NCBI GenBank assembly: GCA_025174535.1
Contig: JALBUN010000018.1
Coordinates: 434,001 to 498,000 of the forward strand
Reading direction: 5' to 3'
Length of the DNA: 64,000 bases
Source: Cantharellus purpuraceus
Taxonomy: Eukaryota > Basidiomycota > Agaricomycetes > Cantharellales > Hydnaceae
In this document: in pieces, positions 54,401-64,000 of the stretch
Layout of the letters: each line of letters begins with the position of its first letter
Numbering within the stretch: the stretch's first letter is position 1
Notes under the pieces: generated by a model
The model's input: only the letters and a program-made list of their open reading frames with translations
Told to the model about the DNA's origin: nothing
Database searches by the model: none
Position numbers and translations under genes: made by a program

Positions 54401-56345
54401 AAAACGTACAAGCTGGCGGCTTTATATGACCGTTACTATGAATATGCGGATCTCCTCGCTTCTCAGGGCCTCGTGTATCACGCCGTAAAATATTTGGAAT
54501 GCACGCCTAAGGATTACAAAGGTAGTCGAGGCTCTAAGATAGAGTTCGATGTTGCTAGGGAACGGTTACTTCTTGCTACTGGAACGACAGCGACTCCTAA
54601 GGTATCCGCCGCACAACCTCTAGCAGCGGCTTCGGCTGCACCTGCAACCTCTTATGCCCAGCCTACGTATACTACCAACCCTTACGGGGTTGCGCAGACC
54701 CAGACTGTCCAGCAGCAGCACTCGCGGACCTCTTCGTATGGATCTTATAATCCGCCGGCGATTTCAAATGCCAGGCAATCTACGGTGAACCCTTACGCGC
54801 CACCCCAGGCATCGGGTGCTATGGCACCTCAACCTTATCAGAGTATGGCACCACCATCATCATATGCTCCCTCAAACAGTGCTTACGCACCAGGAGCTCC
54901 GTCCTATAGTCCCGGTTCTGTCAATCAAGCCACGGCCCCACCACCTCCTCCACCGATCAATAGTTCTGGCCCAGGTATGCATCCTCCCCTGCCACCTCAA
55001 ACCGCCCCGCCGCCGCCGAAACGAGAGAATGGTGGTTGGAACGATGCACCAAAAGTGTCGGAACGCCGCCACACTCCAAATCAACTTAGTTTAGCTAACA
55101 AGCCGAACCCTCTGACCGCACCATTTCCGAACGCTCCCCTGCCTTCTCCAGGCGCTCCAACTATGCCGTACCAACGTGGTCAACAGCCTCAAGTGCTACC
55201 TCCTCCTCCTCGGGCCAGCGCTTCGACCCCTCATTCTCAGGGTCCTCCTCCGCTACGTGGACAGTCTCTTGCACATCCTTCAGTGCCCCATGTTTCTCAA
55301 GGCTCGTATATGTCCACCCAACAAGGCGCCCAAGGTCATCCGCCTCCGCCTCCTCAATTTCAGCCACCTCCAAGCCGTATCCTGTCGCCTCCTCAAGGCC
55401 AGTTGAGGACTGGATCAGGTGGACCTGGTCAATTCCCTCCCCCACCTGGACGTGTTCTGTCACCCCCGCAAGGTGGTCCTCCTCGCCCAATGTCTGGAGC
55501 CCCTAGTGTCGGCGGTCCGCCTCCGCCGTCTACTGGTCTTGCACGAGCTACACCAACGCCACAAGCTGGACCCTATGGACCCTCAGCACGTGCCACTCCA
55601 CCCCCACAACAGCTTGCAGGTAGACCTGGTTTCGGGCCTGGCCCTGGCCCTGGTCCTGCAATGGCCCCTGCACCCGGTCCGTATGGCGTACAAAGTACTC
55701 TACGATCTGGTCCGCCAGCAATGCCAGCCCAGCTTGCTCCCAGCGCTGCTACCCAAAAACCCCCCGGTGCCCCGGGTGACGTTGCTAGTGTTTCCCGCAG
55801 TGCTCCCAATCCTCCACCTAAAGCCGCAGCAAAGTACCGTAAGTTTGAGAGTTCCCTCCCATGTGTTGATAAGAACATTCTAACATACATTTTTGCGCTT
55901 GAATAGCTCCGGGTGACCGGAGTCATATCCCAGAGTTATCTAAGCCTGCATATGATGTTCTCTCGGAAGAACTGCGACGCATGAAACAGATTTTACCGGT
56001 ACGTAATTTGGTTTGTTGGTTTCCCTTCACTGATCTCTCTTTTAGCCACAGCAAAAGCGTATGGTCGATGACACTGAACGACGATTGAACGCCCTCTTTG
56101 ACGCCCTAAACTGCGAAACGCTTTCAAAACCTGTTGTTGAACAGCTTGTGACTTTGACAGGCGGTGCGTCACTATCTTGCGATGATGCTGATAACGTCTC
56201 ATGGATTTTCTGTTTTAAAGCTATGGCCTCTAGAAATAGAGATGCGGCTATGGCCATCCATGTTGATTTATTGACAAGAGGGTCAGTCACTGATGACATT
56301 GGTCTCTGGATGGCTGGGGTGAAACAACTGATCATTCGACTATAA
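51480..56345 (+). CDS. SEC31: COPII outer coat protein Sec31
   Basis: Nine exons (51,480–51,703, 51,750–51,869, 51,920–52,031, 52,079–52,369, 52,419–52,505, 52,559–55,838, 55,907–55,998, 56,046–56,163, 56,221–56,345) give about 1,482 residues. The N-terminus [16 protein letters not shown] opens a WD40 propeller (blocks [90 protein letters not shown]). An alpha-solenoid follows ([34 protein letters not shown]), then a ~400-residue region rich in P, Q, A and G, and a C-terminal helical SRA1-like domain ([17 protein letters not shown]). Sec31 with Sec13 forms the cage of COPII vesicles leaving the ER and stimulates Sar1 GTP hydrolysis; the proline-rich part binds Sec23. Most of the protein is in one 3.3 kb exon. 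Confidence 0.97.
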
Positions 56346-56993
56346 TGTTTTCTAATACTTTAAATAATCGGATACAATTAAGTCATGGCAATAAATATTT
56401 CGGTTCTACTTTACCAGGTACTGCATTCCATTTTTGTGTGATCATGGAGAGTTGTACCAGCCTGATCTGCCGGGTAGATAAGTATTCGACAGAGCCTGGG
56501 TACAGAAAAATAGGTCCGTACGCGTATCATATACCATCCAATACCTGTACATTCACATTGCCACGGCTTTGAACACACCACTTATCATATGATTCAACAA
56601 CTAAAAAGGTGTATCATAAACTGGCACTACACCGTTGTGCGTACTCAATAACCGGTACGGGGCCACGATGTAAACCGGTAAACGTTTACACGCTTTCAAT
56701 GAAAAAAAAAGACATACTAGAATATTGACTGAATCTTACATAAAGGTCTCAACCCAAGGCAGAAGCTCCGAAGTTCACCGAGTCGTCGCAGATAGTATTC
56801 AGGTGATAATAGGCTAAAACTTTGCAAGAGGTTTGGTTACGATGCCTGGAGATACAGCATATGGGAACAGATCGTTTGAATTCCAACACTGTCGGTGTTG
56901 TTGGAGCTCGAAGATTGCTGTTAGACGTCGAGGACAAAGCTAAGAGGCGGCGGCGCTGACGTAATATGTCGTAACTCCGTCCACCATTCAGGT
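56346..56993. other. Intergenic, no gene seen
   Basis: Short spacer between SEC31 and GPN2, which are co-oriented. AT-rich with no motif noted. Confidence 0.45.
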
Positions 56994-58188
56994 ATGCCAT
57001 TTGGTGAAGTGGTTATTGGACCACCGGGGAGTGGAAAATCAACCTACGCTTTTGGAAAGCAACAGCTATTCTCTGCACTCAAGCGGCCGATATGCGTAGT
57101 CAACCTTGACCCAGCAAACGACAACATTCCGTACCCATGCACGATTTCCATCTCATCACTCATAACCTTGCAGGAAGTCATGGACACTCATGGACTTGGC
57201 CCCAATGGAGGGATGCTGTATTGTATGGAATATCTTGAAGAAAATTTTGACTGGCTGGAGGAAGAGCTTTCACAGCTTGCAAATGACGTCTACGTCGTAT
57301 TTGATCTACCGGGGCAGGTCGAGTTCTGGACCAATCATGAGAGCCTCAAGAAAATCGTAGATCGTCTGTCAAAGATCGGCTTCCGTGTGCGTCTTTTCAA
57401 AGTGAGCAAATACTCGACTTGGGCTCATCCTAACCTGGATCAGCTAGCAGCGGTGCACCTATCTGACGCACATAATGTGACCGACGCTGCGAATTATGTA
57501 TCAGTACTTTTGCTCTCCTTGCGCACTATGCTACAAATCGGTCTACCTCACATAAACGTTCTTTCAAAAATTGATTTAATGTCACAGTATGGTGAACTAG
57601 GTACGCTACGTTATTAGTCTTGAGCTCCATCTCTGTTCATGTTTCCTTGCTAGACTTCAATCTAGACTTTTACACAGAAGTTCAAGATTTATCATACCTC
57701 GAGAACCTTTTGAATGCGCAGTCACCACGATACGCTGCACTCAACATGTCCATTTGTTCTCTGATCGAAGACTATGCTTTGGTGGGATTTGAAACGCTCG
57801 CAGTCGAGGTCAGTATTTGACATCTCTTCAATCACTTACCTTAACGGTTGAATAGGATAAAGCATCGATGCTCCATTTGACTCGTGTCATCGATCGTGCG
57901 ACGGGCTCCATATTCGTCCCCCCCTCCGACTCCCCTGCACCAGCGGATGCACTAAAATCATCAAGCACTCCACCATCTCAACGACCAAATACGTACTCCT
58001 TATTTTCTAGTGCTCTGGGAGACATGAAAGATGCGGCAAGCGATGTAAGAGACGTACAAGAACGGTGGATCGATGCACGTGAGGAATGGGATGCATTCGA
58101 GAAGAGGCAATGGCGAAAGGAAGGTGAATCAGCTGCTGCACAAGCCCGGGAGGCGCAGGGCAAGCTGAAAATTCGAGAGAGAAAGTAG
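56994..58188 (+). CDS. GPN2: GPN-loop GTPase 2
   Basis: Four exons (56,994–57,401, 57,444–57,600, 57,654–57,808, 57,856–58,188) give 350 residues. Walker A is GPPGSGKST (9–17); the GPN loop is GLGPNGGM with Gly69-Pro70-Asn71; the switch region is FDLPGQVEFW; the base-recognition motif is SKIDL. The QLAAVHLSDAHN-type segment and the C-terminal charged helix (AREEWDAFEKRQW) fit GPN2. GPN proteins act as dimers and are needed for assembly and nuclear import of RNA polymerase II and III. Intron 1 is only 42 nt, contains a CCTAACC branch-type site and no in-frame stop, so failure to splice would insert 14 residues instead of ending the protein. Confidence 0.93.
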
Positions 58189-58780
58189 TGCTTGTGTACA
58201 CTTGCTGTAATTTGGTATAGAATCTCAATGGACGCTATCATATTGAAGGTAGGCCTATGGTTTAGAAGCGTGCAGGGCCTCGCCTTGAGAGGGATTATAG
58301 GTGGGAAGGACGGGCCGACCGCTTGTTCTGATCATTCAGTGCAGAGGCACATTGCACTGAGCAAGAACGTACACCCTGTATAGGACATTCAGCCCTAATA
58401 ATAAAATCGAACTCGAATAGACTGGCGGTTCATCCACCTTCGCTCTCTCCCTCTCTCTGATGCAATAAGAAAATATGAAGAATGGAAAAAATAAGCAACA
58501 AGAAACGAGGGCAAACAGAATAACAATTAAAACATATCTCTCACCTTCCTTTCATGAAATGGGCTATATCCCTATTTACAGCGAACCCGATGGATGAAAG
58601 ATAAGCAATGTTATATTAGGTGCTATACATGGGCTAGAGAAAAATTCCGAGTCAATCCAAACGAGAAAGCGCAAAAGGGAATATCATGAAAGCAACAGGA
58701 TAGCACGGACGACATGGAATTTAGAAGACACGGTGACACTACATGGGAAGACTGAAAAAGGGAAGGTGATATTCCTGGGG
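58189..58780. other. Intergenic, no gene seen
   Basis: 3' flanks of two convergent units. From about 58,640 it resembles the 3' flank of the gene at 3.6 kb (the GCAACAGGATAGCA and GACACTACATGG blocks). Confidence 0.4.
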
Positions 58781-58781
58781 T

Positions 58782-59560
58782 CTACACGACACTGACTTCA
58801 GATGCGAGTGAGGACATCCGATGGGTGGAAGGGGAAGGAACAGACTGTCGTTCAAGTTGTTCAATCTGTGCTTTGAGTTTTCTGTTCTCCTCTTCAGCAG
58901 CTGCCGCACGTTCATCAGCAGCCTGCCTATCCGCCTTCTCCTTCACCACGCATCCTTCAGCGGTTGCTGTGCGTTCTTCAGCGGCCTGCCTCTCCATCTT
59001 CTCTTTTGCTGCGCATTCTTCGGCGATCAGTGCGGCCTGCCTCGCCTCATCCGCCTGCTTTTGTAACTTCTATTAGACCATGCATGCAATTAGTGTCTGA
59101 ACGCAACACCAATACATACAAAACTCACCGCCTCCTCTTCCGCTCTTATCATCTCTTTCTCAGTGATCGCCTCCTTCGCTGCAATCCATGCTTTCTCAAA
59201 ATTTGTCGTAGACTTTTGCATAAACCTTCGGGCAAGGTGCGATCACAGTGGTAGTGATCCTGATGGCCACCTGAAACGGCCAACAAGGAATTGTAGCGTC
59301 TGTCAATGTCAATGACAGATTCACGAGCGGTATCCTTCCCCGGTCTTTGACGTTCCTTGACATAAAACACTAGAAACTCGTGATACGGCCTGTCATGTTT
59401 CTTGCATCAATAGATATTGGTGACAAAGACATTCTCAGCGCGGTATATTTGTGACTCTTCCAATGCCTTTGCTGTGGGGAAACTTACACAATCTCCCCGT
59501 GTTTCTGACTTGAAAAGAGGGCCATCTTCATGTTGTTCCTGGAACGGATTCGTGTGAGGA
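58782..59560 (-). pseudogene. Unknown coiled-coil family, copy 2 (internal deletion)
   Basis: Minus-strand relative of the gene at 3,669–5,023. The N-terminal section (YRAENVFVTNIY, FYVKERQRPGKDTARESV, IDIDRRYNS) is joined directly to the section before the coiled coil (SGGHQDHYHCDRTLP in a shifted frame), so most of the middle is deleted. The coiled coil and the ending QSVPSPSTHRMSSLASEVSV are kept. Stops and frame changes make it a pseudogene. Confidence 0.75.
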
Positions 59561-59574
59561 TTCCTTGCTGTATG

Positions 59575-59695
59575 AAGTGTTGGAGGAACGCGTTGCTGGA
59601 TACACAACGGTCCACAACCTTTAAAAAGGCTACAACGCCGAACTTGGCCGAGAGTGCCGTTTCTATAAAAGGAAAGAAAATTGTCTTTTATAGCT
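59575..59695 (+). repeat. Shared LLDTQRSTT block, copy 2
   Basis: Encodes LLDTQRSTTFKKATTPNLAE on the plus strand and ends in TATAAAAGGAAAGAAAATTG–CTTTTATAG. Corresponds to the reverse complement of 28,925–29,050. It sits between the two broken gene copies. Confidence 0.6.
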
Positions 59696-59930
59696 TCGCA
59701 TTAACAAGACTGAGTTATCACTCTAGCTTCCGCTACGCTTAGTTGCGCGACAATACATGTATACGTATACCAGCCTTGTTTCGCGTGCCCATGACCAGTA
59801 GGATTAAACTTAGACTGTAGAGAGCGTTCGTGGGTGCGCCTGCAATGGTATTTAATATCATCAGTTGGCGGACGTGCAGATTCTTGCCTCCTCCTGCACA
59901 CACCCATACCATTCCTTTATAACCTCGAAA

Positions 59931-61099
59931 ATGAGTAGATTTTCCCGTATCGTCGTCTATGATTTGACTACAACCAGAAAGAACCTCCTCGCACGAAACT
60001 GTGTCAAGAATAAAATGGACGACGGCCTTCTTTTCAATACGGGAACGTGGAGAAGTAGCGCAAGCTTACCCACGGCCAACGTAATAGACATGGAAAGGGT
60101 ATACCGCTCTGAAAACGTCTTTGTCATCAAGGTCCATTGGTGCAAGAAACTCACCAGGCCGTATCACGAATTTTTGGTGTTTTATGTCAAGGAACGTCAA
60201 AGACCATACCGCTCGTGAATCTGTCATTGTCATTCACAATCCCCCACCCGACTTGCGTTCCACGCAGAATTGCATAGAGCTGACGCCATGTGAAGACGAT
60301 GACCCGCCCTCGACTCCCACCACAAGGACCGAGCAACCCCATATCCAACAGGTCGTCCCAGTCATGGCCGTTGCATTATTTGGCTTCGACCGGTAAAGAG
60401 GCTTCCGGTAGAATCCATTTCTCCGGTGATGGGAGCGATAGGTTGCTTAGCTGTGACACTTGAGCACCCTACGAAGTCTGCTACACATTCGTTATTGATG
60501 GAGAATATTTCTCCGTGACGCAACTGGCCGTATTGGCCTGCATGGTCTATGCTTATCGACACAAGCTCAGCCTTTGGCACCACCACTGCTATTGGTATAC
60601 AGAAGTCTTGTACAATACGATCAAGAAGATTCTCGATGACATGTTCCTGACAAAGTCAGGCTTCAGAGCGTGGCACGACTACCCTCCCATATTGAAGCCA
60701 AGCTTGAAGGTTGGCCATTTCAGGTGGCCATCAGGATTCACTAGTACTGTGATCGCACCTCGCCCAGGGGTTCATGCAGAAGTTTACAAAAAAATTAAGA
60801 TAGCATGGGTTAAAACGAAAACGATGATAGCTCAGGTAGAGACTATGAGATTTCAAGAGGCGGAGGCGAGCTTTGTATGCATTGGCGTTGTGTTCAGACA
60901 CTAATCGCATTGTATGGTCTAATAGGAGTCACGAAAGCACGCTGCTGAAGCACGCGCGGCGAAGATGAAGGCGATTAGGCAAGCCTGTGCAGAGGAGCTC
61001 AGAGAACTCAAAGAACGCCATAAACGACTTGAAGGACAGTCTGTTCCTTCCCCTTCTACCCATCTGTCCTCACTCGCATCCGATGTCAGTGTCGTGTAG
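59931..61099 (+). pseudogene. Unknown coiled-coil family, copy 3 (frameshifted)
   Basis: Plus-strand relative of the gene at 3,669–5,023, nearly full length. ATG at 59,931 (MSRFSRIVVYDLT). The first frame is lost after FYVKERQRP by a small deletion (stop at 60,216–60,218). The middle reads in another frame (TARESVIVIH…), and the later part FVIDGEYFSVTQLAVLAC to HDYPPILKPSLKVG and IAPRPGVHAEVY is open at 60,515–60,904. After the intron a shortened coiled coil ends EGQSVPSPSTHLSSLASDVS. Similarity to copy 1 includes the upstream ~170 bp. Head-to-head with copy 2. Confidence 0.75.
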
Positions 61100-62040
61100 A
61101 CCCCAGGAATATTTCCGTTCCGTTTTTAGTCTTCGCGGTGTCTTCCAAGTCTCACGTCGTTCGTGCCGTCCTGTTGCTTTCATGCCACTATTGCCTGCTA
61201 TCGCGCTTTCTCATTTGCGTTGAATCAGAATTTTCCTCTAGCCCATGTACAACAGCCTAATATACAATTGCTTCATCTTTCATCCATCGGGTTTGGGGAT
61301 GTAGCTCATTTGATGAGAGGGAGGCGGAAGTTATGTTTTGTTTCTTATTCCGTTTTTCCCTCTTTTCTTGCTTGCTCACTTTTTCCATCCTCCATATTTT
61401 CTCATTGCCAATTGATCAGAGGGAGAGAGAAGAAAGGGAAAAAAACACGCCAGTCTATTCCAGTCCGTTCACGCCGTTTATTATTATTTACAAGCGTAAA
61501 TGTGGACCAAGTGGATGGGTCAGGGGTAGCAAAAGCGGCGTAGTGCAAACGGAGTAGAGTCGAAGAAGAATAGAGGGAGCGCCACACCAGGATCCACACC
61601 TAAATAACTGTGAGCGATCCACTGATCTAGACCTGTGCGTAGGATGAAGAATATTCATCCCTCCTTAGCATACCCAAGGCAAAAAAAAAAAAAAGAAACA
61701 ATCACTCACAGGCATTTACACCCTATACTTTGGAACGCAAATCCAATTATAATGTCACAACCAGTGGGTGACGTGTTTCTTATCAACTCGTTTTGTATTT
61801 TGACCGTTCTTTCTAGCCTGCAGTGCAGTCAAAAAAAGCAATGCACAAACACAGTCGGACGGAAGACCCAATTTGCCTCGCCACAAACACCGCTGCTGAT
61901 CAAGCATCAGCTACATTCCAAATACTTAATCGTGCGGCGATCTTCCCACATCATCCTCATAGAAAACCACCCCAGCAAATATACCATTGTCTAATACATT
62001 CAATCTCACAAGCAACCGCATCTAGCCAGTAGTAGTAATT
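61100..62040. other. No gene seen
   Basis: Short ORFs only, and a poly-A run near 61,681. Nothing recognised. Confidence 0.4.
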
Positions 62041-62043
62041 AAT

Positions 62044-62560
62044 GTGAAAATGCGACCGACCAAAAGAAAAACACAATCGAGCCAAAACCTCCAAAAACAA
62101 ATCGACGACACTCATCTAATATTACCAACCCAACCGACCAATTCAACACATACATGCAAACAAAACGCCTCACCACTCAATCATAGGGCAATCCTCCCGC
62201 ACCTCCCTCTCCAGCGGGAGGAGGCCCATCCCTACGCACCGGAGGATCCCTACCTCGCCTATCACCCTCCCTTCCTCTTCCCCTTCTCCCACCCCCACCT
62301 ACGCCACCGCTACCGCCTCCCCTACCCCGCCCACGCTCCCACCCCCCACCATCGCCCCTCCCCAACGGCACCGGCAAATCCCTACTCGGCTTCGCCGGCA
62401 ACCCATGCACCCCAGACTGCGCAAACGGCCCATTCCCAGGCCCTGTCCCTGCGATACGGGTCACGTCCAGGCGGTCCAGGTCCAGGTCGGTAAGAATCCA
62501 TCCGCGGCCCCGTCCACCAGGTGGACCCGGCCACCCCGGCCCAGATTGCCACATATTCGG
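62044..62560 (-). repeat. Gly/Arg/Pro-rich block, second copy
   Basis: On the minus strand 62,177–62,554 reads as a glycine/arginine-rich tail (PPGGRGRGWILTDLDLDRLD, LPVPLGRGDGGG, RGRGGGSGGVGGGG) ending GAGGLPYD. The same ending and LPVPLGRG/LSVPLGRG motif occur at 29.7 kb. It looks like the last exon of an RGG-type protein, whose upstream part was not found in the window. Either gene tail or repeat. Confidence 0.45.
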
Positions 62561-62588
62561 AGGAGGGGCACATTAGGGTTATTAAGCA

Positions 62589-63057
62589 GTGGCGGCGGCA
62601 GCGAATGTGGAACACCACTCGCTATTCCAGGGAACGACAGGGGCGGCATCGGCATCGGCGCCGGGATATGTCGACGTACACGCTGATCGGGACGACTCGT
62701 ATTTCGGGAGCCTGAACTCGATCGATCAGACTGCTATCAACGGCATGTCCATAAGATACAAAATATACGCCTTGGGATTGTTCGAATTGAATCAGGAGTT
62801 AGTTCTTATGCTTCCATCGCATTGATTTAGAATTTGTTCAGGATGAAATTTCTGGGAGTGTTGACAATGGAATTGATGAGGTGTATATCCTTTTTAAGTC
62901 ACCGAAGAAGGGAGATTACCTATTAAGGTTTCAAATAAGTAAGAATGACGGGTTTAAACAACCTGAAGATGAACTTGATGCAACGAATATCGTATTGAAA
63001 CTTATAGATCTTGAAGAACTCTATAAAAAACCTCCAGGAAAGTACAATACAATATAG
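62589..63057 (+). CDS. Hypothetical protein, uncertain model
   Basis: The frame from 62,589 (VDVHADRDDSYFGSLNSIDQ, IRYKIYALGLFELNQE) ends at 62,825. A second frame, open from about 62,830 to a stop at 63,055–63,057, reads FVQDEISGSVDNGIDEVYIL, then FKSPKKGDYLLRFQISKNDG and EELYKKPPGKYNTI. They join in phase if GTTAGT…TTTAG (33 nt) is an intron, which is shorter than the other introns here. The second part is AT-rich with lysine/aspartate bias, unlike its surroundings. No family recognised. Confidence 0.35.
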
Positions 63058-64000
63058 TTGATTGGAAATACGTACCTAATAACGGACATAGGATCGGACC
63101 AGAACCAGTCATAATCAAGGGCAGCAGCCGCCGTGATACTATGAATCAGCAATTCATCAAGCAAATCCACTGTATCCAACCCGATCCTGCACCAAATTCA
63201 TCTGTCACTAAAGAGCGAACAGGCTCAGAAAACGGCCACATACCCTTGAAACTTTATTTTAATCTGTCGCTCATACCGTGACCACCGCTTCACGCCATCG
63301 AACTTGCTCATTTTGCCACCATGGGGTAAAACCAAGAGTCTTGCCGGTGTTTCTTTTAGCACCACGAAGCTACGCCTTGTTGACAATGGCCCTAACCCTT
63401 GCGCTTTCTTGCGCAACCTCAAGACTTGGAAGGAAAAACGGTGTAAATTTATCCATACCGTTGAAAGGTGGACAAAAGGTACCTGGCTCAACAGGTTGGT
63501 GTCTCACCGGTCCCCACCGCCTTCACCTGCGTATCGGGGAATAATCGCTAAGATCTGAGACCCCGAACGCGCAGACAATGTAACGAAAAGTGAGTCCTGC
63601 ATGCTGACGGAGTCATCGTCTCTCAGATTTCTTCCAGTGAAATCGACTTTATGCATTTTCAAGCCCAAGCCCAGACAGGAAGTTGGCGCCTGGCTTTATT
63701 TTGCTCTTTTTGTGGTGTGCCGTAAGAAAGCATCAGATCAAGAGTGCATGCCATCAATTCACTCACCTTCCCCTTGCCAGTTCATCCCCGTCAGTTCAAA
63801 GGTGACTCAAGCTACCAATAACATTCCAGACTGCAAAAGGTGCGGTAAAAGCTCCTTTGCAGAGGTTATTCTTAACCATTCAGGCAGCCTCCATCATCAT
63901 GAATGGCTGGAAGACGGCAATTAGGATCAATTTTTTAAACATGAAGACATTCAATCAGATTGATTGTGTGACCTGCAACAGTTGGCGGTTGGGTCATTGG
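63058..64000. other. No firm gene; possible minus-strand exon
   Basis: The minus-strand frame 63,225–63,491 holds SFQVLRLRKKAQGLGPLSTR, LLVLPHGGKMSKFDGVKRWS and YERQIKIKFQG, which reads like real protein, with GT/AG-like signals at both ends, but no further exons were linked. The plus-strand frame 63,601–63,924 has no motif. Confidence 0.35.

Noticed and set aside
53241..55883. Sizeable ORFs on both strands inside SEC31
   Set aside because: They lie within the 3.3 kb exon of a clearly recognised gene and encode low-complexity shadow peptides.
1..64000. tRNA genes
   Set aside because: GTTCRANTC-like stretches were looked for by eye (for example near 4,645 and 48,837) but none had a matching acceptor stem or A box; a tRNAscan run would be decisive.

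Overview
The window is nuclear DNA of a filamentous basidiomycete, most likely an Agaricomycete. Genes are split by many 42–80 nt GT–AG introns. Several families typical of mushroom genomes are present: a DUF6535-type membrane protein, a zinc-cluster-like repetitive protein, a divergent ferroxidase/iron-permease pair, and Ty3/Gypsy elements whose integrase carries a chromodomain. Species cannot be named from sequence alone. All calls come from reading translations, splice signals and motifs by eye; no database search was run.

Layout. 1–374 is the 3' end of a PAP2-type dolichyl-diphosphatase gene. 375–13,600 is gene-poor: one intact gene of an unknown coiled-coil family (3,669–5,023, minus) lies among degenerate copies of dispersed repeats, including a ~1.54 kb tandem unit that carries a conserved 96–98 codon ORF. 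13,610–15,135 is a sharply GC-rich block ending in a 20-bp minisatellite. 15,140–25,600 is a retrotransposon nest: a decayed Gypsy integrase with chromodomain and downstream ORF, a second Gypsy RT/RNase H fragment split by a 1.43 kb LTR-like insert, an inverted near-identical copy of that insert, a broken zinc-cluster-like gene on the minus strand, and a Copia RT/RNase H fragment with LTR remnants. 25,600–30,100 holds a decayed DUF6535 gene and copies of an unknown gene family.

30,755–58,188 is the gene-dense part. FET3 (multicopper ferroxidase, minus) and FTR1 (iron permease, plus) are divergent and share a 414-bp promoter with two perfect GATA-type iron-repressor sites. They should form the plasma-membrane reductive iron uptake complex: FET3 oxidises Fe(II) and FTR1 imports Fe(III). 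Next come RPL14 (minus), a secreted type-B carboxylesterase whose promoter and start region are tandemly duplicated, an unknown gene with a probable frameshift, the CCAAT-binding histone-fold subunit HAP3/NF-YB, a 10-cysteine secreted protein, SEC31 (COPII outer coat) and GPN2 (GPN-loop GTPase).

58,700–64,000 is again repeat-rich: two broken head-to-head copies of the unknown coiled-coil gene, a glycine/proline-rich block also found at 29.7 kb, and weak hypothetical ORFs.

No CRISPR array, rRNA or convincing tRNA was seen. Full exon lists, checked for phase, were derived for FET3, FTR1, RPL14, the carboxylesterase, HAP3, the secreted protein, SEC31 and GPN2.
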